NCBI GenBank assembly: GCA_030538415.1
Contig: JAUNTY010000011.1
Span: 1-63,530, forward strand
Origin: Neisseria sp.
GTDB taxonomy: Bacteria > Pseudomonadota > Gammaproteobacteria > Burkholderiales > Neisseriaceae
Length of the DNA: 63,530 nucleotides
Reading direction: 5' to 3'
How positions within the stretch are numbered: the stretch's first letter is position 1; each line of letters opens with the position of its first letter. This document shows, in pieces, positions 25,759-33,447 of the stretch. Below the pieces are notes generated by a model. It worked only from the letters and a program-made list of their open reading frames with translations. It was not told the DNA's origin and made no database searches. Both the position numbers and the translations under genes were made by a program.

Positions 25759-27586
25759 GTTGCGCTCCTTCTGCCGCCTGTTCCGCTTTCAGACGGCCTT
25801 GTTCCACAATGGCGATAAAGGCGCTGTTCATGTCGTCTGCCGCCGCGCCGCCCGCCTGTTGGCGCACTTCGCGCGGCGTGCCCAGCGCCAGCAGTTTGCC
25901 GGCGTCCTGAATGGCGATGCGGTCGCAATATTCGGCTTCTTCCATAAAATGGGTGGTGATGATGACGGTGACGCCGCTTTGCGCCAGCGTGGTGATGGTG
26001 CGCCAAAACGCGCGCCGCGCCAGCGGGTCGATGCCGCTGGTGGGTTCGTCGAGAAACAGAATCTGCGGCTTGTGCAGCAAACCCGCCGCCATCGCCAGCC
26101 GCTGTTTGTAGCCGCCCGGCAAAATGCCGCTGACCGCGTCGGGCTGCAATTCAAACTGCCGCACCACTTCTTTGATCCGCGCCCGCAGCGCCTGCCCGCG
26201 CAAGCCGTAGGCGCCGCCGAAAAATTCCAGATTTTCCTGCACGTTCAAATTGCCGTAGAGGGCGAATTTTTGCGACACATAACCGATCCGCGCCCGCGCC
26301 GCCGCCCGTGCCGTGCGCAGGTTCACCCCCGCCACTTCGAGAAAGCCGCTGCTGGCGGGCAACAGGCCGCAGAGCATGCGAAAGGTGGTGGTTTTGCCCG
26401 CGCCGTTCGGCCCCAGCAAGCCGAAAATCTCACCGTGCGCCACTTCGAACGAGGTGCTGGCGACGGCGGTGAAATCACCGAATGTGCGCACCAAATCGCG
26501 CACCACGATGGCCGGTTTGTCGGCGTTGGACTGCGCAAGTGCGGTCGGTGCGGCCGATGCCGTCTGAACCGCACTTGCGCTGTTTGAGACCGCACTTTCA
26601 CTGCTTGAGGCCGTCTGAACCGCACTTTGCTGTTGGCTTTTTTGCTGGGTTTGATATTGGCGCAGCAGCATCATAAAGGTGTCTTCCAGCATTTCCGGAC
26701 GCGCTTGCAGCGGCATTTGCGGCAGCAGCGCCGCCACCTGGCTCAATTCCACTTCGGGTTGGCGGATAAACGCCACCTCGCCGCCTTTGGGCACGGCATC
26801 GACAATGATGTTTTCCGCATCATACAAACGCGCCTGCACGTCCCGCGCCGGGGTGTTGGCAGGCGGCGACACCTTGAAGGTCAGCCCGCGGGCGCGTTGG
26901 CGCAGCTCGGCAGGCGAACCTTGCGCCAGCAGCTTGCCCTGGTGCATCACAAACACCTGTTCGCAACGTTCCGCTTCGTCCATATAAGCGGTGCTGACCA
27001 ACACGCTGAGTTTTTCCTCGTCCACCAATTGCTGCACGATTTTCCACAAATCGCGCCGCGACAGGGGATCGACGCCCACGCTCGGCTCGTCGAGCAGCAG
27101 CAAATCGGGCGTGCGCACCAAGGTGCAGGCCAAGCCCAGTTTCTGCTTCATGCCGCCGGACAATTTGCCCGCCGGGCGGTCGGTGAAACGCGCCATGTCG
27201 GTCATTTCCAGCATGCGCCCGAAACGCTCGCGCCGCACCGCCTGCGGCACGCCGTGCAAATCGGCATACAAATCCAGATTTTCCTGCACGCTCAAATCTT
27301 CATACAAGCCGAAGCGCTGCGGCATATAGCTGATGCGGCTCTGCACCGCCTGCGGATTGGCGGACACGTCTTCGCCCAACACGTTCAGACGGCCTGAATC
27401 CGCCTTTAACAGCCCGGCAATCAAACGCATCAACGTGGTTTTGCCCGCGCCGTCGGGACCGACCAGCGCGGTCAGCCTGCCGGCTTCCACGTTGAGCGAA
27501 ATATCGTCGAGCGCGAGCAGCGGCGAGCCGTCGGGCGCGGTGAAGGTTTTGCGCAAGCCGTTGGCGGTAATGGTGTGATGGTTCAT
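25748..27586 (-). CDS. Twin-ATPase ABC efflux subunit (YbhF-like) with uptake-tag linker
   Basis: A 612-residue cytosolic protein with two nucleotide-binding domains. NBD1: Walker A GPDGAGKTT, signature LSGGMKQKLGL, Walker B LLLLDEPSVGVD. NBD2: Walker A GPNGAGKTT, degenerate signature LPGGYKQRLAM, Walker B ILFLDEPTSGID. E. coli YbhF is, as I recall, about 578 residues; much of the excess is a Ser/Ala/Gln-rich linker near residues 315-355 that is spelled by alternating Haemophilus and Neisseria uptake signals. It would power the two permeases in export of drugs or other hydrophobic compounds. Confidence 0.92.
   Translation of the reverse strand: MNHHTITANGLRKTFTAPDGSPLLALDDISLNVEAGRLTALVGPDGAGKTTLMRLIAGLLKADSGRLNVLGEDVSANPQAVQSRISYMPQRFGLYEDLSVQENLDLYADLHGVPQAVRRERFGRMLEMTDMARFTDRPAGKLSGGMKQKLGLACTLVRTPDLLLLDEPSVGVDPLSRRDLWKIVQQLVDEEKLSVLVSTAYMDEAERCEQVFVMHQGKLLAQGSPAELRQRARGLTFKVSPPANTPARDVQARLYDAENIIVDAVPKGGEVAFIRQPEVELSQVAALLPQMPLQARPEMLEDTFMMLLRQYQTQQKSQQQSAVQTASSSESAVSNSASAVQTASAAPTALAQSNADKPAIVVRDLVRTFGDFTAVASTSFEVAHGEIFGLLGPNGAGKTTTFRMLCGLLPASSGFLEVAGVNLRTARAAARARIGYVSQKFALYGNLNVQENLEFFGGAYGLRGQALRARIKEVVRQFELQPDAVSGILPGGYKQRLAMAAGLLHKPQILFLDEPTSGIDPLARRAFWRTITTLAQSGVTVIITTHFMEEAEYCDRIAIQDAGKLLALGTPREVRQQAGGAAADDMNSAFIAIVEQGRLKAEQAAEGAQHAG
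26537..26627. repeat. Cluster of four Haemophilus uptake cores and two DUS
   Basis: AAGTGCGGT cores at 26537-26545 (plus strand) and 26568-26576, 26589-26597 and 26619-26627 (minus strand); DUS cores at 26559-26568 and 26610-26619. The second and fourth Haemophilus cores share one base with a DUS, giving AAGTGCGGTTCAGACGGC on the minus strand twice. All lie in the ATPase linker and stay in frame. Confidence 0.85.
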
Positions 27587-27590
27587 GGCG

Positions 27591-28598
27591 TTACGGCTTT
27601 TCGGCGCTCAAATCCAGGCGCACGGTGGCAGGCTGCCCCAAGCGCAATTGGTTGTGCGGATCTTGCACCAACACGCGGATTTCATACACCAGGCTGGAGC
27701 GCAGCTCTTGGGTTTGCACCGATTTGGGCGTGAATTCCGCCACCGAGGAAATATAGCCGACGCTGCCGCTAATCGGCTGGTTCGGCGCGCTGTCGGTGGT
27801 GACGCTCGCGCCCATGCCCGATTTCACCTTGCCCAAATCCGGCTCGCTGATGTAGGCGCGGATCCATTTCGGCTCGGTCAGCGCCAGCGTAAACGCCGGT
27901 TTTTGCGGCGACGCCATGTCGCCCGGCTCCAGCAAACGCGCCCGCACCACGCCCGCCACCGGCGCTTGCAGCTCGCCCTGGCCGATTTGGTATTGCAACA
28001 AATCGCGTTTCGATTCCACCGCTTTCAGCTGCGCATCGGCGGCGGCAATGTCTTCCTTGCGCGTGCCTTCCTGCAACAACTTCAGCGCGTCGCGCTGCTC
28101 CGCCAGCTGCGCCTCGGCAACCTTGGCGGCGCTGCGGGCGGCATCCAATTCCTGCGCGCTGGTGGCCTTGCCTGCGGTATCGGCAGAGACCGCCTGCAAA
28201 CGCGCCAACTCATTTTTCGCCTGCGCCGCCTGCGCTTGCGCCGCATTCACCCGACTTTTCGCCTGCGCCAATTCCTGCGGGCGCGCACCGTTGCGCAGCC
28301 GCGTCAGGTTTTCGCGCTGCGCTGCAATCTGTGCCGCAGCTTCATCCGCCTGCAACGCAAGCGCTTCGGTATCGAGCTGCCCCAACACCTCGCCACGTTG
28401 CACCACATCGCCTTCTTCCACATTCAGGCTCTTGATGCGCCCGGTGCCGTCAAACGCCAGCGATACCTGACGGATATCGACATTGCCGTTCAACACCAGC
28501 GTATTCGGGTCGCTCTGGTTGCGGCTCTGCCACCAATAAGCCGCGCCCGCCGCCACTGCCACAGCCGCCAGCGCAGCCACGATTGTTTTTTTGTTCAT
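27591..28598 (-). CDS. HlyD-family periplasmic adaptor (YbhG-like)
   Basis: A 335-residue membrane-fusion protein; E. coli YbhG has about 332. An N-terminal anchor (TIVAALAAVAVAAGAAYWW), a first biotinyl-lipoyl strand (LAFDGTGRIKSLNVEEGDVV), a long coiled-coil hairpin (about 80-205), the second lipoyl half (GELQAPVAGVVRARLLEPGD) and a beta-barrel are in the usual order. It links the permeases to the NodT-like channel. First gene of the operon, 4 bp before the ATPase gene. Confidence 0.92.
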   Translation of the reverse strand: MNKKTIVAALAAVAVAAGAAYWWQSRNQSDPNTLVLNGNVDIRQVSLAFDGTGRIKSLNVEEGDVVQRGEVLGQLDTEALALQADEAAAQIAAQRENLTRLRNGARPQELAQAKSRVNAAQAQAAQAKNELARLQAVSADTAGKATSAQELDAARSAAKVAEAQLAEQRDALKLLQEGTRKEDIAAADAQLKAVESKRDLLQYQIGQGELQAPVAGVVRARLLEPGDMASPQKPAFTLALTEPKWIRAYISEPDLGKVKSGMGASVTTDSAPNQPISGSVGYISSVAEFTPKSVQTQELRSSLVYEIRVLVQDPHNQLRLGQPATVRLDLSAEKP

Positions 28599-28642
28599 AG
28601 AAATTCCTGCCGTGATTCATTCGGATGGCAGGATTATAGCAT

Positions 28643-28665
28643 TAGTTTAAAATTAATTTAAACTA
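28643..28665. promoter_or_regulatory. Palindromic operator candidate for the CecR-type repressor
   Basis: TAGTTTAAA and TTTAAACTA flank a 5-base centre, a perfect 23-bp dyad between the divergent adaptor and TetR-family genes. A second looser A/T-rich block (GAGTTAAATTTAAAATTAAG) follows. Good site for autoregulation and control of the efflux operon. Confidence 0.6.
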
Positions 28666-28712
28666 AATTTGAGTTAAATTTAAAATTAAGCGACAATGGG
28701 CAATCGACAAAA

Positions 28713-28752
28713 AGGCCGTCTGAAACCGCACTTGCGCTTTTCAGACGGCCTG
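28713..28752. repeat. DUS inverted pair with Haemophilus uptake core in the loop
   Basis: DUS at 28715-28724, Haemophilus core at 28725-28733 (minus strand) directly abutting it, then the opposed DUS at about 28740-28750. The DUS arms can pair, with the foreign tag in the loop. It lies in the leader of the repressor gene. Confidence 0.8.
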
Positions 28753-28783
28753 AATACCAGCAATCACGTAGAGAAGTACGAAC

Positions 28784-29437
28784 ATGAATAACCCAGCCCG
28801 CGCCAGCCGCGCCGACGGCGCCGACACCCGCGCCCGCATTCTCGAAACCGCAGGCGAACTCTTTGCCGCGCAAGGCTTTGCGCAAACACCGAACAAAACC
28901 ATCGCCGCCGCCGCCCAGGTGGATTTGGCCTCGATCAACTACCATTTCGGCAACCGTGAAGGCCTGTATCAGGCGGTGTTGGTCGAAGCCCACCGCCGCA
29001 CCATCAGCCTCGCCGACCTGCAACAGCTCGCCGACAGCCCGCTCAGCGCCGAAGCCAAACTGCGCCTGCTGCTGGACGGCGTGATGCGCAAAATCCTCGC
29101 CGAACAAGGCTGGCACACCCGCGTGATGGCGCAAGCCTTCGCCCAACCCGTGCAAAGCCACCAACTGCTGGAGGGGGAAATCCTGCCCAAATCGGTGCTG
29201 ACCAAACAAATCGCCAGCGACATCAGCGGCATCCCCGCCGCCGAACCCGCGCTGCAACTCTGCATGATCAATATCCTCGCGCCGGTGCTGATGCTGTTTT
29301 TATTCGGCCACCACCTGCCCGCCCCGCTGCAAGGCATCGACACCCGCAACCCCGACGCCCTGGCGGAGCATTTCCACCGTTATGCCGTAGCGGGATTGCA
29401 GGCAGCGGGAGACGCGTGGCGGGCGAAGCGGGAATAA
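28784..29437 (+). CDS. TetR-family repressor, CecR (YbiH)-like
   Basis: A 217-residue regulator with an N-terminal helix-turn-helix (RARILETAGELFAAQGFAQT, then IAAAAQVDLASINYHFGNRE) and the C-terminal domain of the CecR/DUF1956 group (LLLDGVMRKILAEQGWHTRV). In E. coli CecR (YbiH) represses the adjacent ybhGFSR operon; here the same neighbours lie on the other side of a shared control region with a palindromic operator. It probably represses the efflux system until an inducer binds. Confidence 0.9.
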   Translation: MNNPARASRADGADTRARILETAGELFAAQGFAQTPNKTIAAAAQVDLASINYHFGNREGLYQAVLVEAHRRTISLADLQQLADSPLSAEAKLRLLLDGVMRKILAEQGWHTRVMAQAFAQPVQSHQLLEGEILPKSVLTKQIASDISGIPAAEPALQLCMINILAPVLMLFLFGHHLPAPLQGIDTRNPDALAEHFHRYAVAGLQAAGDAWRAKRE

Positions 29438-29448
29438 ACGGTTAGGCC

Positions 29449-29646
29449 GAGGCCTTTGCAAAATACTTTTTTCTTGGAAATATCCATTACATCCGTCATT
29501 CCGGCGCAGGCCGGAATCCATTTCGCCAAGATTCAGTTATTTAATTTCAAATGGGTTTTCATGGCGGGCTATGGATTCCGGCCTGCGCCGGAATGACGGA
29601 GCGGATGCTTTTGTGATACAGCAATAGGTATTTTGCAAAGGTCTCA
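29449..29646. repeat. Compound repeat with two dRS3-like palindromes
   Basis: Bounded by GAGGCCTTTGCAAAA and TTTTGCAAAGGTCTC. Inside are two 20-bp palindromes, ATTCCGGCGCAGGCCGGAAT at 29498-29517 and its complement at 29575-29594, variants of the neisserial dRS3 repeat. The right half recurs inverted at the window end (63430 on). Confidence 0.75.
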
Positions 29647-29675
29647 GGCCGTCTGGAAACCTTGATGCAGCAAAG

Positions 29676-29887
29676 TATAGTCGGAGAAATTAGATTCTGA
29701 TACAAGGCGGTGAGCCGCAGACAGTACAGATAGTACGACAAGGCGAGCCAACGCCGTAGCAGAATCTATAGTCGTTTCAATTTAGATTGATACAGCGTTG
29801 CTGCGCCTAGCCGTACTATCTGTACTGTCTGCGGCTTGCTGCCTTGTCTCAATCTAAATTGAAACGACTATAATTTCTTCGACTATA
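29676..29887. repeat. Correia-type element carrying a nested second element
   Basis: The outer element has matching ends (TATAGTCGGAGAAATTAGAT and its near-complement). At 29767-29872 a complete second element (TATAGTCGTTTCAATTTAGA to CTAAATTGAAACGACTATA) interrupts its right arm. Removing it with one TA restores the outer end, so it inserted at a TA that was duplicated. Confidence 0.85.
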
Positions 29888-29983
29888 CGGTTTCAGACGG
29901 CCTGTACTTCCATACTTACACTTCATACGCACTTCATACGGCGTTGCGGCGCCTTGCCGCCACCGGCGACTTTATAGTGAAAA

Positions 29984-30022
29984 AACGGCTGCCGACAAAT
30001 CATTGTCGGCAGCCGTTTCGGC
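29984..30022 (-). terminator. Rho-independent terminator of ppk2
   Basis: On the minus strand GAAACGGCTGCCGACAA pairs with TTGTCGGCAGCCGTTT around a short loop and ends in TTTTTTC, just after the ppk2 stop. A single Correia-type end (TATAGTG) is fused to its T-run. Confidence 0.85.
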
Positions 30023-30033
30023 ATACACCAAGC

Positions 30034-30963
30034 TCAATCCGCAATAATATCGAAATTATTGTCGCTGAATTTGGTGTCCGGCACATTCACAATCAGCGGA
30101 TCGACCGCGCCGATGGCTTTGACGTCTTTGCCCGGGTAATCCAGCGTGTGCAAGAATGCGCGGATGCAGTTCAGACGGGCGCGTTTTTTATCGTCCGACT
30201 TAATAATCATCCACGGCGCGTCGCCGGTGTGGGTGTGGAAAAACATGGCGTTTTTCGCATCGGTGTAATCGTCCCAGCGGTCGAGCGACTGGATATCGAC
30301 CGGTGAGAGTTTCCAGTGTTTCAAAGGGTCGTCGCGGCGGGAGATAAAGCGGCGCAGCTGCTCTTCCCGACTCACCGAAAACCAGAATTTGAACAGATGG
30401 ATGCCGCTGGCCGCCAGCATGCGCTCGAATTCGGGGGTCTGACGCATAAACAGCAGGTATTCGTGCGGCTGGCAAAAACCCATCACGCGCTCGACACCGG
30501 CGCGGTTGTACCACGAGCGGTCAAAAAACACCATCTCGCCTGCAGTCGGCAGATTCTGGATATAGCGTTGGAAATACCATTGGCCTTTTTCGGTTTCGGT
30601 CGGTTTCTCCAGCGCCACCACCCGTGCGCCGCGCGGGTTCAGATGCTCCATGAAGCGTTTGATGGTACCGCCCTTGCCTGCCGCATCGCGCCCTTCGAAA
30701 ATGCTCACAATGCGCTGGCCGGATTCTTTCACCCAGCTCTGCACCTTTAAAAGCTCGATTTGCAGCTTTTTCTTTTCCCGCTCATACACGCGGCGGCTCA
30801 TGCGGGTGCGGTAGGGATAGGCTTCGGGCAGCGGCGCTATGCTCGAATCTTCCGAACTGCGCGGCCCCTGATATTCCAACACCGCTTCTTCAAACACCGG
30901 CAATTCGTCTTTTTTGTTGCCCAAATCCACTTGTTCAAACGGTTTCAATTGATGTTCGTTCAT
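30034..30963 (-). CDS. ppk2: Polyphosphate kinase 2
   Basis: A 309-residue P-loop kinase of the PPK2 family that transfers phosphate between polyphosphate and nucleoside diphosphates. Walker A lies in IFEGRDAAGKGGTIKRFMEH, the Asp-Arg signature in FFDRSWYNRAGVERVMGFC, and a lid in FWFSVSREEQLRRF. It is a single-domain form. The direction (NTP synthesis or polyphosphate synthesis) cannot be told from sequence. A strong terminator follows. Confidence 0.93.
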   Translation of the reverse strand: MNEHQLKPFEQVDLGNKKDELPVFEEAVLEYQGPRSSEDSSIAPLPEAYPYRTRMSRRVYEREKKKLQIELLKVQSWVKESGQRIVSIFEGRDAAGKGGTIKRFMEHLNPRGARVVALEKPTETEKGQWYFQRYIQNLPTAGEMVFFDRSWYNRAGVERVMGFCQPHEYLLFMRQTPEFERMLAASGIHLFKFWFSVSREEQLRRFISRRDDPLKHWKLSPVDIQSLDRWDDYTDAKNAMFFHTHTGDAPWMIIKSDDKKRARLNCIRAFLHTLDYPGKDVKAIGAVDPLIVNVPDTKFSDNNFDIIAD

Positions 30964-31097
30964 AAAATAATACTCCTTCCGTTGGCCATAAAATTATTAA
31001 TATTATGAGTATATTTTAAACCTTTTTAACAAAAACAAACATAAAAATCCGATATTTTTTTCGCCAACTGCATAGGCCGTCTGAAACATGTTTGCAT

Positions 31098-31150
31098 AAA
31101 ACGGGGTCTGCATTGCCTCGGCGAAGCAGAAACCAATTTCTTCGACTATA
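31098..31150. repeat. One-ended Correia fragment
   Basis: TGCCTCGGCGAAGCAGAAAC leads to a proper end CAATTTCTTCGACTATA at 31150; the other end is missing. It lies in the 259-bp gap between ppk2 and pabBC. A TATAAT box is visible at 31188-31193 without a convincing -35. Confidence 0.5.
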
Positions 31151-31222
31151 AAATCAAAATATCGCCATCGGCCATTGAAGGAAGCTATATAATGGGCGCT
31201 TTCCATTTCCTTCCCACCGGCC

Positions 31223-33067
31223 ATGCCCTATTTCGCCCTGCTGGACGACGCCCTGCGCAACCGCGCCAGACTCTACCATAACCACCTGCACAGCCAGTTT
31301 CTGACGGCAGACCGGCTCGACAGCCTCGACAGCTGCCTGCAAGACGGCTGGCGGCAGGGTCGGCACGTGGTGGTGTGCGCCGACTACGAATTCGGTTTGC
31401 CCCTGCTCGGCCTGCCAGCGCCCAAGCCGGGCTATCTGGCGCTGCACTGGTTTGCCGACTGTGCCGAAATTGACAGCCCTGAAGCTTGGCTGCAAAGCCG
31501 ATATGATGCCGACGCGCCCGCCGGGATTGCCGCGCCGCAAAGCGACACCGCCGAAGCGCACTACCTGCACGCCGTTGCCGCCGTCCGGGCCGCCATCGGC
31601 CGCGGCGAAACCTATCAAATCAACTACACCACCCGCCTGCACCTGCAAAGCTACGGCAACCCCGTCAAGCTTTACCACCGCCTGCGCCAACCCGTGCCTT
31701 ACGGCGCGCTCGCCCACCTGCCCGACGCCGCCGCACAAGCCCGATGGACGCTCTGCTTTTCGCCCGAGCTGTTTCTCGACATCACTGCAGACGGCCTAAT
31801 TAAAACTGAGCCGATGAAAGGCACCGCGCCGGTATTGCAGGACGGCGGCGACGAAGCCCGCGCGGCCGCGCTGCAAAACGACCCCAAAAACCGTGCCGAG
31901 AATGTCATGATTGTCGACCTGCTGCGCAACGACTTGGGCAAAATCGCCGTCACCGGCAGCGTGCGCGTGCCCGAGCCGTTTAAAGTCAGCCGCTTCGGCA
32001 GCGTGTGGCAGATGACCAGCGCCGTCGAAGCCCGAGTCCGCCCGGGCATACGCGCCGCCGACATTTTCCGCGCCGCCTTTCCCTGCGGCTCGATTACCGG
32101 CGCGCCCAAGCGCATGAGCATGCAGATTATCGACACCCTCGAAAGCGCACCACGCGGCCTCTACACCGGCAGCATCGGCTGGCTCGCCCCCTGCGGCAGC
32201 GGCCTCGGTTTTCACGGCTGCCTCAACGTGGTCATCCGCACCCTGCAACTCACGCCGCGTTCAGACGGCCTCTATCAAGGCGTTTACGGCGTCGGCTCCG
32301 GCATCGTGGCCGACAGCGTCGCTGCCGACGAATTCACCGAATGCCGCTGGAAAGCCGGTTTCCTCAACCGCCTCGCGCCCGAATTCGGCCTCTTCGAAAC
32401 CCTGCGCGTGCAGCACAAAACCTGCGCCCTGCAAGCGCTGCACCTCGCCCGGCTGCAGCAATCCGCCGCCGCCCTCAACCTGCCGTTTCCCGACGACGCC
32501 GAAAGCGTCCTCAACAATTATCTGGATGCGCTGCCCGACGGGCGGCTCTACCGCGTCAGAATCGGGCTGGCGGCGTCAACAGCGTCATCCGCGCACGATT
32601 CGGGCAACAGCGGCCTCAGCTTTGCCCACTCGCCCTGCGAAGACCTCAATGCCCCGCAATACGCGCTGCTTGCCACACAAACCCTGCCCCGCCGCGACCA
32701 CCTGCGCCGCTTCAAAACCACCCGCCGCGCGCAGTATGACCACGGCTGGCAAAACGCAGAACGGCAAGGCGCTTTCGACAGCCTGTTTTTCAATTCAGAC
32801 GGCCACCTGCTGGAAGGCGGCCGCAGCAACGTGTTTGTGCGCTTCGGTAACGAATGGCACACGCCGCCGCTCGCGCTCGACATCCTCAACGGCGTGATGC
32901 GCCAACACATCCTGCTGCATCCGCAAGCCTTCCTGCACACCGACACCGTGCACGAGAGCCGGATAACGCGCACGCAACTGCTGCAAGCCGACGAAATCAG
33001 GCTTTGCAACGCCCTACGCGGCCTGTTTGCCGTATCATTGCGGCAGCTGGAATCCGGAAAAGCGTAA
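31223..33067 (+). CDS. pabB: Fused aminodeoxychorismate synthase I / lyase (PabB-PabC)
   Basis: A 614-residue two-domain protein for p-aminobenzoate, the folate precursor. Residues 1 to about 355 are chorismate-binding PabB (LIKTEPMKGTAPV, VMIVDLLRNDLGKI, FPCGSITGAPKRMSMQIID). From about 385 a class IV PLP aminotransferase-fold PabC domain follows (FGLFETLRVQHKTCALQALH, lysine near RRFKTTRRAQYD, DGHLLEGGRSNVFV). The fusion would hand aminodeoxychorismate directly to the lyase. The glutaminase PabA is not in the window. Several DUS lie in the coding sequence. Confidence 0.93.
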   Translation: MPYFALLDDALRNRARLYHNHLHSQFLTADRLDSLDSCLQDGWRQGRHVVVCADYEFGLPLLGLPAPKPGYLALHWFADCAEIDSPEAWLQSRYDADAPAGIAAPQSDTAEAHYLHAVAAVRAAIGRGETYQINYTTRLHLQSYGNPVKLYHRLRQPVPYGALAHLPDAAAQARWTLCFSPELFLDITADGLIKTEPMKGTAPVLQDGGDEARAAALQNDPKNRAENVMIVDLLRNDLGKIAVTGSVRVPEPFKVSRFGSVWQMTSAVEARVRPGIRAADIFRAAFPCGSITGAPKRMSMQIIDTLESAPRGLYTGSIGWLAPCGSGLGFHGCLNVVIRTLQLTPRSDGLYQGVYGVGSGIVADSVAADEFTECRWKAGFLNRLAPEFGLFETLRVQHKTCALQALHLARLQQSAAALNLPFPDDAESVLNNYLDALPDGRLYRVRIGLAASTASSAHDSGNSGLSFAHSPCEDLNAPQYALLATQTLPRRDHLRRFKTTRRAQYDHGWQNAERQGAFDSLFFNSDGHLLEGGRSNVFVRFGNEWHTPPLALDILNGVMRQHILLHPQAFLHTDTVHESRITRTQLLQADEIRLCNALRGLFAVSLRQLESGKA

Positions 33068-33082
33068 TCAGGCAAAGAGGCT

Positions 33083-33397
33083 GAAACCTTTGCAAAAAAC
33101 AACCGTCGCGCCCGCGCAGACAGGTGCCCAGTGCAAAACGCGGCTTAGCTTGTCCGCCCATTTCCCCGAATCTATAGTGGGAAAACTTACTCTAATACAA
33201 GGCAGCAAGACGCAGACAGTACAGATAGTACGGCTAGGCGCAGCAACGCCGTAGTAGGAATTAAGTTTTTCCACTATAAAACTCCAATATTCATCATAAA
33301 GTTGCGCATTTTCAGGGCTGGCAAGTTTGAGCTGAAGCGTTGTTTCAGACTGGGCACCTGTCTGCGTGGGTGCGACGAGCGGGGAATTTTGCAAAGA
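33083..33397. repeat. Compound repeat split by a Correia-type element
   Basis: Ends CCTTTGCAAAAAACAACCGT and GAATTTTGCAAAG mark another member of the 10138 family. A 105-bp Correia-type element (33173-33277, TATAGTGGGAAAACTTACTC to AGTTTTTCCACTATA) sits inside it, so the compound repeat was there first. Confidence 0.8.
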
Positions 33398-33400
33398 CAA

Positions 33401-33432
33401 CAGGCCGTCTGAAATATTTCAGACGGCCTGTC
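33401..33432. terminator. DUS hairpin after galU
   Basis: Tight opposed AG-DUS copies (CAGGCCGTCTGAAATATTTC and complement) about 16 bp past the galU stop on the minus strand. Confidence 0.75.
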
Positions 33433-33447
33433 ATGGGCAGCTTCAAA

